DNA of 25,132 nucleotides from JBEVNR01 sp040507985 (GTDB lineage: Bacteria; Pseudomonadota; Alphaproteobacteria; Rickettsiales; UBA6187). How positions within the stretch are numbered: position 1 is the first letter of the stretch; each line of letters opens with the position of its first letter. The DNA is taken from contig JBEVNR010000006.1 of assembly GCA_040507985.1 (NCBI GenBank), positions 1-25,132 of the forward strand, written 5' to 3'. The notes beneath the pieces were generated by a model, which was not told the DNA's origin, did not search any database, and saw only the letters and a program-made list of their open reading frames with translations. The translations under genes were made by a program, and so were the position numbers. Below are positions 20,018-25,132 of the stretch, in pieces.

Positions 20018-21505
20018 ATGGCGAAAAATATCAATGCCGCGCGCGATCCGCTTTTTGATGCTTTCAAACCCGTCAGAAATAAAATCCGCAAGTTTAATCC
20101 GCATTCCGTCGTCGATAGCGCCATATATCTCCTCCACACGAAGGTAGATAATAAAAGCAATCTCCAGTGGAAAAACTCTATGCCGTGGATCTTGTTGCTC
20201 ATCATCCGCTGGACCTATCACTACGGCGATAATACAAAAATGCGGGCGATAACAGATAAAGAGTTTAATGAAATTTACAATCAAGTAAACGACCTTGAAT
20301 CTCTGCATTCTCGGACGCTAGGGCTTGAGAAACATAAGAACCTCGAATGCTACATGCGCACCCAAGCCTTTGCGCAATTCCCGTACCAACGTCCCGATTA
20401 CGAGATAATAGCCGCTGCGGCGCGCCAGCTTCTCTTGTTTCACGATACGGAATTCGACAACGATTTTTTTGCCGAAACAAGCATGTCCGTTACGGATTAC
20501 GTCAAAGCGTTTTTAGCGTGTGTATTATATGCCGGTCATTTCGGAAAAGAAAGCGCAGGACCGTGGGGCGTACGGCTGAATTCCGAGTTAGACATTACGC
20601 TTATCGACACGTTTTTTAAAAATTTTGCCTTAAATTTTGAGGACGGGCGCCGCTATATCGAAGAAAATACGCACCAAGATTCGACCGTCGGATTTCAATT
20701 TCGGGAATTGTCTCCCTTATGGCGAAAACCTTTTTTCCAAGCGAGCAAAACCCATTACGCTTTATACTCGCGAAGGCTGGCGATCCATAGCATGGATTAC
20801 CTGATCTACGGCCTGTTAAAGAAAAGCGGGGGCGGCGGTTTTTCGACCGCGTTCGGAAAAATATTCGAATCCCACATCGGGGAGATAATCAAAAACCATT
20901 TCCCGAACGTGACGACGGAGGAAGCGTTGCGACAGCGCCACGGAAGAAAAAGGAAAGCGGTCGATTGGGTCATAAAAGAGGAAAACGCTGATATCTATAT
21001 CGACGCGAAGTCCATAGAACTGCACTCTATATCCCAAGCAATGCACGAGGATCAAGAATTCACAAAACATCTTGAGCATCTATCGAAAGCGTTTATCCAG
21101 ATTCAATCGACCGCGCATTGCGAAAACAGCGCCAAGCCTTTTAAATACGGTTTGATAATCGCGTATAAGGAATTTTATATCCATTCCATCGCGGATATAT
21201 GGGAATTTATAGGGAGCAAAATTGAGGAAAGCCTTTCTGAAGAGAATATTCCGATCGGCATAGAAAACAACAATGTTTTCGTCGTATCGTTATGCGAATT
21301 CGATCTTCTCATGGCCTTAATCGAAGAGCGAGGCGTTTCCCTTGGAGATGTTTTGGCGGCATACGCCAAAGAACGCTCTCTATCGCTAGCGGCATTTTTA
21401 GGCAATAACTATACGATAGAGAAGCCTGTTCCGTCCTATTTACTGAACCGCTACGAGGCTTTTATCGAAGAAGCGAATCCTGCAACCATTCAAGGCGTTA
21501 TTTAA
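20018..21505 (+). CDS. PD-(D/E)XK nuclease-like protein, candidate defence gene
   Basis: The 495-residue protein starts at ATG 20018 after GAGGGG. The first 250 residues are mostly helical, with no recognised domain. At 278-331 lies a PD-(D/E)XK-like active site: Glu284 in F-G-K-I-F-E-S-H-I-G-E-I-I, Asp316 in V-D-W-V-I, and Asp329-Ala-Lys331 in Y-I-D-A-K-S, the order and spacing typical of this nuclease superfamily. A further alpha/beta region follows (GLIIAYKEFYIHSIADIWEF). It has no partner gene and is AT-richer than phage genes. Single-gene defence nucleases and restriction-like enzymes have this architecture. Its actual target is unknown. Confidence 0.75.
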   Translation: MAKNINAARDPLFDAFKPVRNKIRKFNPHSVVDSAIYLLHTKVDNKSNLQWKNSMPWILLLIIRWTYHYGDNTKMRAITDKEFNEIYNQVNDLESLHSRTLGLEKHKNLECYMRTQAFAQFPYQRPDYEIIAAAARQLLLFHDTEFDNDFFAETSMSVTDYVKAFLACVLYAGHFGKESAGPWGVRLNSELDITLIDTFFKNFALNFEDGRRYIEENTHQDSTVGFQFRELSPLWRKPFFQASKTHYALYSRRLAIHSMDYLIYGLLKKSGGGGFSTAFGKIFESHIGEIIKNHFPNVTTEEALRQRHGRKRKAVDWVIKEENADIYIDAKSIELHSISQAMHEDQEFTKHLEHLSKAFIQIQSTAHCENSAKPFKYGLIIAYKEFYIHSIADIWEFIGSKIEESLSEENIPIGIENNNVFVVSLCEFDLLMALIEERGVSLGDVLAAYAKERSLSLAAFLGNNYTIEKPVPSYLLNRYEAFIEEANPATIQGVI

Positions 21506-21512
21506 CCGCACT

Positions 21513-21535
21513 CCCGAGCATAGGGTACGCTCGGG
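21513..21535 (+). terminator. Hairpin after the nuclease-like gene
   Basis: CCCGAGC (21513-21519) pairs with GCTCGGG (21529-21535) around a 9-base loop, 8 bases after the stop of the upstream gene. It is followed by CATAAAAAAA rather than a T-run, so it may act weakly, or with Rho. Confidence 0.45.
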
Positions 21536-21654
21536 CATAAAAAAACGCGCGCTAACGGGGCGTCTTGATCCGTCTCTATTGGAGTTTTGAGCTCCGACGG
21601 CGACGTTACGCCTTAAGTTCTGTTCAGTCAAACAGAAAATCTGTTGCGAAAACG

Positions 21655-21676
21655 AATTATTGTAGTTACAATAATT
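21655..21676. promoter_or_regulatory. Operator palindrome of the BrnT gene
   Basis: AATTATTGTA (21655-21664) and TACAATAATT (21667-21676) are perfect 10-base arms with a GT centre, ending 3 bases before ATG 21680. A second repeat, TTCTGTT/AACAGAA (21618-21637), lies farther upstream. BrnTA operons are repressed by their own complex, so this is a likely operator. Its closeness to the start suggests the transcript begins within or just before it. Confidence 0.65.
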
Positions 21677-21679
21677 AAT

Positions 21680-21949
21680 ATGCAGCCCATAGAATTCGAT
21701 AAAGAAAAAAATGGCGCCAACCTTATCAAGCACGGCATGTCGCTTGAAACGGCAACGGAGTTCGATCTTGATTCCGCCATCACCGTCATAGACGACCGCA
21801 AGGACTACGGCGAAATTCGGCATAGCTCTATCGGCTATATCGGCAAGAGGCTGCACGCGTGCATCTGGACGAAACGCGAAAACGGTATGATGCGGGTCAT
21901 CAGCTTGCGCAAGGCCAACCGAAGGGAAAGGAAATACTACAATGAATGA
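21680..21949 (+). CDS. brnT: BrnT-type ribonuclease toxin
   Basis: The preferred start is ATG 21680 (M-Q-P-I-E-F-D-K-E-K-N); a TTG farther upstream would read through the operator palindrome. The 89-residue length fits the family. Its motifs are clear: F-D-K-E-K-N-G-A-N-L-I-K-H-G-M-S, D-D-R-K-D-Y-G-E-I-R-H-S-S-I-G, and R-V-I-S-L-R-K-A-N-R-R-E-R-K-Y-Y at the end. BrnT is a RelE-fold ribonuclease that stops growth when not bound by BrnA. It overlaps the first antitoxin gene by 8 bases. Confidence 0.92.
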   Translation: MQPIEFDKEKNGANLIKHGMSLETATEFDLDSAITVIDDRKDYGEIRHSSIGYIGKRLHACIWTKRENGMMRVISLRKANRRERKYYNE

Positions 21950-22262
21950 CAAAGTTTTTAGCGATAAGGGATATATCGAATACGAAGGCGGGCGTCGCGT
22001 GTATCTCGACGAAGACGATTGCCCGGAATTGGGGCGGGAGTTTTTCGCCAAAGGAAAGCGCGGGCAAGCCGGGTTGGCCGAATTGATCGGCGAAGAAACC
22101 GCCGCCCTTTGGTGCGCGAAACCCGGCCGTCCGAAATCGGAATCCCCTAAAAAACAAATCACTATTCGCGTAGACGAAGAGGCTCTCGAGGCCATGCGCA
22201 GCGTAAAAGGTTGGCAGACCGACCTCAACGCCAGGATATGCGAATGGTACTTGAGGAAATAA
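21942..22262 (+). CDS. brnA: BrnA-type antitoxin, first copy
   Basis: The 106-residue protein has a BrnA-like ribbon-helix-helix at its end: G-R-P-K-S-E-S-P-K-K-Q-I-T-I-R-V-D-E, L-E-A-M-R-S-V-K-G-W-Q-T-D-L-N-A-R-I. An unusual N-terminal part precedes it (about 1-57) with YIEYEGGRRVYLDEDDCPEL. The G-W-Q-T-x-x-N-x motif is diagnostic for BrnA. It binds BrnT and the operator. The start ATG overlaps the end of brnT. Confidence 0.88.
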   Translation: MNDKVFSDKGYIEYEGGRRVYLDEDDCPELGREFFAKGKRGQAGLAELIGEETAALWCAKPGRPKSESPKKQITIRVDEEALEAMRSVKGWQTDLNARICEWYLRK

Positions 22263-22265
22263 TCG

Positions 22266-22574
22266 ATGCCTTCCACTAAACAATACATCGAATACGAAAA
22301 CGGCCGCCGCGTATACCTTGACGAAGACGATTGCCCGGAGTTGGACGAAGAATTCTTCAAAAACGCTGTCACGGGCGAAGCCGGACTTGCCACTCTCGTC
22401 GGCAAGGAATTCGCAGCGATGCTGTGCAATAAAGACAGGAGGTTGAAATCGGAATCTCCGGAAGAAACCGTGCCGATACGCTTTGACCCCGACCTGCTAG
22501 AGGAAATGCGCAAGCATCCCGGATGGCAGACGCAAGTCAACAATCTTGCGCGCGGATGGTTTTTAGGCAAATGA
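22266..22574 (+). CDS. BrnA-like antitoxin, second tandem copy
   Basis: The 102-residue protein begins 3 bases after the first copy and is its paralogue along the whole length: the same Y-I-E-Y-E-N-G-R-R-V-Y-L-D-E-D-D-C-P-E-L start and an end with K-S-E-S-P, I-R-F-D-P-D-L-L-E-E-M-R and G-W-Q-T-Q-V-N. The hinge differs (R-R-L-K in place of G-R-P-K) and the strand region is changed, so DNA or toxin binding may differ. By eye about half of the positions are identical. There is no second toxin beside it. Confidence 0.82.
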   Translation: MPSTKQYIEYENGRRVYLDEDDCPELDEEFFKNAVTGEAGLATLVGKEFAAMLCNKDRRLKSESPEETVPIRFDPDLLEEMRKHPGWQTQVNNLARGWFLGK

Positions 22575-22616
22575 CCGTTTGCCTCCCCTCCCCAATAACA
22601 ATCCGGAGAACCCGAC

Positions 22617-22853
22617 ATGCTAGAAACGATAGACGCACAAAATTTCGCAAAAACATACCTGCCCAATAACGCCATCGACGCGGCGATGCGCGGCTGCGTC
22701 CGTTCGATATACGACGGCACGTTAGAGGCCGACCGCCCCATGTGGGTCAACGTGTTCAAGGCGATGGGAGCCTCCGAAGAAGAGGCGGACATGGCCATCG
22801 ACCAGGTGTGCAAGCCCATTGCCGAAGACCTAAAGAAAGGCAAGGCGGTATGA
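22617..22853 (+). CDS. Small hypothetical protein of the coiled-coil/membrane cassette
   Basis: ATG 22617 follows GGAG by about 10 bases. The 78-residue product is helical and soluble, with AMRGCVRSIYDGTLEADRPM and a charged end (I-A-E-D-L-K-K-G-K). No motif identifies it. Its stop overlaps the next start (ATGA), so it forms a coupled unit with the two following genes. Confidence 0.65.
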   Translation: MLETIDAQNFAKTYLPNNAIDAAMRGCVRSIYDGTLEADRPMWVNVFKAMGASEEEADMAIDQVCKPIAEDLKKGKAV

Positions 22854-23107
22854 CCGGCAACGACCCGTTCTTCGAACGCCTGATGGCGGAGCAAAAGAAG
22901 TATATTTCCTTGCGCCAAGACAATATCGAAAAAAGCCACGACGTCCACGACGGGCGCATCAAGGAAAATTCCGACAGAATAGCCGAGGTCTGCATCCGAG
23001 TGACCCGTCTGGAAACCGGCCATTCCTCTCATGCCGACAGCATCAAGACAAGCGCCGGCGACATAGCCGCTCTTATCGAACAGCGCGGGGAATCACCGGG
23101 CTGGTGA
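22850..23107 (+). CDS. Coiled-coil protein, XhlA-like N-terminal part
   Basis: ATG 22850 overlaps the previous stop. The 85 residues form one long heptad-like helix: FFERLMAEQKKYISLRQDNI, D-V-H-D-G-R-I-K-E-N-S-D-R-I-A-E-V, R-V-T-R-L-E-T-G-H. Hemolysin XhlA-like phage proteins have such a coil followed by a membrane helix. Here the helix is in the overlapping next frame (23104 on), so this gene and the next may be two halves of one protein split by a frameshift near the GGGG at about 23090-23093. Confidence 0.65.
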   Translation: MTGNDPFFERLMAEQKKYISLRQDNIEKSHDVHDGRIKENSDRIAEVCIRVTRLETGHSSHADSIKTSAGDIAALIEQRGESPGW

Positions 23108-23244
23108 GGGGCGTCGCATGGACGGCGGGAATTCTCGGCGCCGTGCTTAGCGTTATGGTCGGTTTCGGGTTTGATTATTTCAAGAGCGCCGCCGCCGAGC
23201 AAAGCCAAATCATCGCCAATTGCCTTGAGAAAAAAGGCAAATAA
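23104..23244 (+). CDS. Small membrane protein, possible XhlA-like C-terminal part
   Basis: GTG 23104 overlaps the preceding stop (GTGA) and opens a 46-residue frame, V-R-G-V-A-W-T-A-G-I-L-G-A-V-L-S-V-M-V-G-F-G-F-D-Y-F, with one membrane helix and a charged end (C-L-E-K-K-G-K). The frame is also open upstream through R-G-I-T-G-L, giving a smooth join to the coiled coil before it. It is either a separate coupled gene or the end of the same one. A lysis or holin-associated role is possible. Confidence 0.55.
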   Translation: MRGVAWTAGILGAVLSVMVGFGFDYFKSAAAEQSQIIANCLEKKGK

Positions 23245-23267
23245 ATCAGGGGCATAAGCCGGTCGCG

Positions 23268-23522
23268 CTACGCCTTCCCTTCCTTCGCATCCCAAAATCC
23301 CGTTTTCACCGCCCATACGGCGAAGGCGAGGCCGGCAAGCGCGCACCACCCCATGGCGGCGCCGAACGTCCCGCCAAACAGTTGGTAAACGACGTTGAAC
23401 GGACTCATGGCGCACATCATGAAGGCCATGACGAAATGCTCCATGAACCTGTCGAAATCGTTCTGCACGTAGGGTTTTTTGCGTTTTCGGTGCATTGCGC
23501 GCGACTTGGTTGTGTGTTTCAT
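23268..23522 (-). CDS. Small membrane protein, end of minus-strand operon
   Basis: ATG 23522 gives 84 residues; an internal ATG (M-H-R-K-R-K-K) is an alternative. A basic N-terminus is followed by two hydrophobic segments, FVMAFMMCAMSPFNVVYQLF and G-W-C-A-L-A-G-L-A-F-A-V-W-A-V. The C-terminus is short and charged. It is probably an inner-membrane phage protein. No family was recognised. It converges with the plus-strand gene ending at 23244. Confidence 0.65.
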   Translation of the reverse strand: MKHTTKSRAMHRKRKKPYVQNDFDRFMEHFVMAFMMCAMSPFNVVYQLFGGTFGAAMGWCALAGLAFAVWAVKTGFWDAKEGKA

Positions 23523-23566
23523 ATAAAATACACCAATAAAAGGAAATTATCAATTTTTTATCTCCG

Positions 23567-23788
23567 TTAGCGCGCGTCATTCTTGCGCTCCCGTATCCAA
23601 GCGGAGAGACGAAACGCGGCCTCTGCCAACGCGCAACCCGCCAATCTCGAGACCACAACCTTCGTCAAGGCTCCGGAGGGCGGAACCTTTCCCATAAAAA
23701 AATAGAGGATGCTTACCGTCACCCACCCCGCCGCCGCGCCGGCCGCCCACGCCCAAGTAAACGTGAAAAAAGTGCGAAATTTTTTCAT
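23567..23788 (-). CDS. Small membrane protein of the minus-strand operon
   Basis: ATG 23788 follows GGAGG by 7 bases and overlaps the stop of the ASCH frame (ATGA). The 73-residue product has a hydrophobic stretch, FTWAWAAGAAAGWVTVSILY, then F-F-M-G-K-V-P-P, and a helical C-terminus ending in basic residues (I-R-E-R-K-N-D-A-R). It is likely anchored in the membrane. The function is unknown. Confidence 0.65.
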   Translation of the reverse strand: MKKFRTFFTFTWAWAAGAAAGWVTVSILYFFMGKVPPSGALTKVVVSRLAGCALAEAAFRLSAWIRERKNDAR

Positions 23789-24238
23789 GCCGACGCCTCC
23801 GCATTGTTTGGTTGTTTCGGCGCGACGCATGCCTTCAGTGTCTCGGGATTCCATCGGTGCAGCCATCCCGTAAACGGCAGCCCGTGCGTATCCCTAAAGA
23901 AGGCGAGCATTTCCTCCATGGATGCGAACACCTTCTTGCTTCCACAGCTCTTCCCACCGAAAAAATAAGCCTTCCTTATCCGATAGGCGAAAAGACGGCA
24001 GCCAACTTCCTTCTCCGCGCGTTACCGAAAGGGAAATTTTTCTTTCGTCGCTTATCGTCACGGGCGCGACGCCGACGCATTCCGCCTCGGCGATCTTCAC
24101 GCAAGCTTTCGTCCGTTGCCCGGTGAAAAATTGCATGCGTTCGCCGACCCCGCAGCGCCGGGTCTTTCGGATCGTTGAAATTTTACGGCCGGCCAAAATG
24201 TCTGCGACGAAGCGTGGCTTGAAGTTGAATGCCGTCAT
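23785..24238 (-). pseudogene. ASCH-domain protein, frameshifted
   Basis: ATG 24238 opens a frame with the ASCH-type start F-K-P-R-F-V-A-D-I-L-A-G-R-K-I-S-T-I-R, then C-G-V-G-E-R-M-Q-F-F-T-G-Q-R, and stops at 23894. The expected ASCH C-terminus, F-A-S-M-E-E-M-L-A-F-F-R-D-T-H-G-L-P-F-T-G and W-L-H-R-W-N-P-E-T-L, is present in another frame and runs to TGA 23785-23787, which overlaps the next gene's ATG. A one-base change between about 23920 and 23980 (a T-run is a candidate) separates the halves. ASCH domains have a PUA-like fold and may bind RNA or modified bases. Confidence 0.7.
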
Positions 24239-24527
24239 GCCGCCCCCTCCGCATTGGCGAATTTACGGATCAGTTCGCCCAGCGCGTCTTGATGCGCGGA
24301 GTTTTTGATGCGCATGAAGTGGCGCGCCGTTTCAATGCACAGGCGGCTTCGCTCCGGCGGAGAGGCGCCGTCGCCGTCTTCGTCTTGGACGCCCTTCACG
24401 AAATAGCCGAACGGCTTTTTAAGGGCGGCGGCGATGGCGAATCCGCGTCCACCACCGCCTGCAACAGCACTTTCCGCCATAGCCGGCGGGACTTTTCGTG
24501 TTCTTCGAACGTCCATGCGTCGCCCAT
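24235..24527 (-). pseudogene. Small phage accessory gene, frameshifted
   Basis: ATG 24527 opens with M-G-D-A-W-T-F-E-E-H-E-K-S-R-R-L-W-R-K-V and then L-L-Q-A-V-V-D-A, a pattern shared with the gene at 17089-17457. That frame stops at 24396. The remaining protein-like part (PFGYFVKGVQDEDGDG, L-C-I-E-T-A-R-H-F-M-R-I-K) lies in another frame that ends at TGA 24235-24237, overlapping the ASCH start. The switch is near 24430-24455. A 101-residue frame from ATG 24540 also covers the second part, but its first 35 residues look artificial. Confidence 0.6.
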
Positions 24528-24540
24528 TACATGCTGCCAT

Positions 24541-24735
24541 TTAATTAGATTATGTAATAATACATTTATGTATATCGATAATTCGTAGCAATTATTCGTA
24601 AATAAAATCGAAATAACCTAAGATGACCGCAAAAAAATACCAAGATTATATGGGTTAAATAAGTAATTAGTTAGATATTCTAATCATAAATAGCAAGGGA
24701 AAAACCGATCGACGGCGAATAAAATTATTTCTATT
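24541..24735. other. AT-rich intergenic segment
   Basis: This stretch is much richer in A and T than anything on its left. It contains no convincing gene on either strand. It probably carries the promoters for the minus-strand operon and for the toxin gene on the right, but no clear hexamer pair stands out. Confidence 0.5.
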
Positions 24736-25132
24736 ATGCCGCGACCCTTTATGAAACGCATCGGCACGACAGAGGAACGCGTGGACAAGAATTTTGAAGA
24801 ATGGAATGCAAGAAAGCGGGAATTAGACGCAAAAAAAGAGCCTCGCTCCTTTAAGGAGGGCGATGTTTGGTGGTGCAGCATCGGCCTTAACGTCGGATAC
24901 GAGATATTCGGCAAATCGGCTGAATACACGCGGCCGGTACTGATATTGCGAAAATATACCTATTCTACGTTTTTTGCGCTTCCGCTGAGCACAAAACGTA
25001 AGAAGAGGCCGTCATATCGCGACTTTGAATTTAATGAAATAGAAGGGAGCGTAATTCTTGACCAAGGAAGAACTCTGGACGGGCGCAGGCTGCTAAGAAG
25101 AATGGGGCAAGTCCCTAAAAATTCTCTGGGGA
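24736..25132 (+). CDS. PemK/MazF-family toxin (partial, C-terminus outside window)
   Basis: The frame opens at ATG 24736 (or ATG 24751) and is open to the window edge, about 132 residues. After a charged leader, K-E-G-D-V-W-W-C-S-I-G-L-N-V-G-Y-E begins the PemK/MazF barrel, followed by Y-T-R-P-V-L-I-L-R-K-Y, F-F-A-L-P-L-S-T-K and L-D-G-R-R-L-L-R-R-M-G. G-D-V-W-W, R-P-V-L and the A-L-P-L-S strand are typical. Such toxins cut RNA. The long leader is unusual, and no antitoxin gene lies upstream, so a partner may follow beyond the window. Confidence 0.85.
   Translation, partial: MPRPFMKRIGTTEERVDKNFEEWNARKRELDAKKEPRSFKEGDVWWCSIGLNVGYEIFGKSAEYTRPVLILRKYTYSTFFALPLSTKRKKRPSYRDFEFNEIEGSVILDQGRTLDGRRLLRRMGQVPKNSLG

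Noticed and set aside
21440..23032. A 530-codon open frame on the minus strand
   Set aside because: It lies opposite BrnT, the two BrnA-like genes and the two genes after them, which have clear families, overlaps and start sites. Its translation is Ser/Arg-rich with repeated blocks mirroring the brnA duplication, so it is a shadow of plus-strand codon bias.
1..25132. Insertion sequence transposase
   Set aside because: No transposase motif or paired terminal inverted repeats with target duplications was seen, so the foreign genes seem to have come by recombination and not by an IS.

Overview
The window is a decaying HK97-type tailed-phage (siphovirus) prophage and the accessory island beside its integrase. 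It is GC-rich with strong GC3 bias. The gene order runs small terminase, large terminase, small membrane protein, portal, S49 protease, HK97 capsid, connector, head-tail joining, gp10-like, DUF3168, tail tube, tail chaperones, tape measure. That order, together with BrnT/BrnA, RelE and PemK-type toxin families, suggests a proteobacterial host, most likely an alphaproteobacterium. This is inferred from style: there is no rRNA, tRNA or other host marker gene in the window.

Positions 1-13.7 kb (minus strand) hold the late module, read from right to left: HNH protein, TerS, TerL, membrane protein, portal, protease, capsid, a small capsid-associated protein, a Tad2-like (DUF2829) protein, connector, closure protein, gp10, DUF3168, two related tail-tube-like proteins, a tail chaperone pair joined by a canonical A AAA AAC frameshift site, and a tape measure protein that leaves the window. 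The unit is broken in its middle. The portal gene has three frameshifts and lacks its 3' half. The protease lacks its 5' half and has an internal amber codon. Foreign AT-rich cargo sits at these places: a zinc-ribbon gene on the opposite strand, a Cys-rich gene with its own consensus promoter, and a small ORF after terL. Without a portal, this copy probably cannot make virions.

Positions 13.7-18.2 kb hold a tyrosine integrase that overlaps the HNH gene, a divergent beta-class DNA methyltransferase, a two-gene cassette (DUF3800 protein plus a possible nuclease toxin), and three small phage genes on the minus strand.

Positions 18.3-25.1 kb form an accessory island. It holds a plasmid-type DNA-binding protein with repeated GAAACGTTTC sites inside its own gene, a RelB/RelE-type toxin-antitoxin pair, a 495-residue PD-(D/E)XK nuclease-like protein that is a candidate defence gene, a BrnT toxin with two tandem BrnA-like antitoxins, and a small coiled-coil/membrane cassette. 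A minus-strand operon of small phage genes follows, two of them frameshifted, and then the start of a PemK/MazF toxin cut by the window edge.

No CRISPR array, rRNA, tRNA or insertion-sequence transposase was seen. Some single-base frameshifts could be assembly errors; the loss of the portal and protease halves is harder to explain that way.
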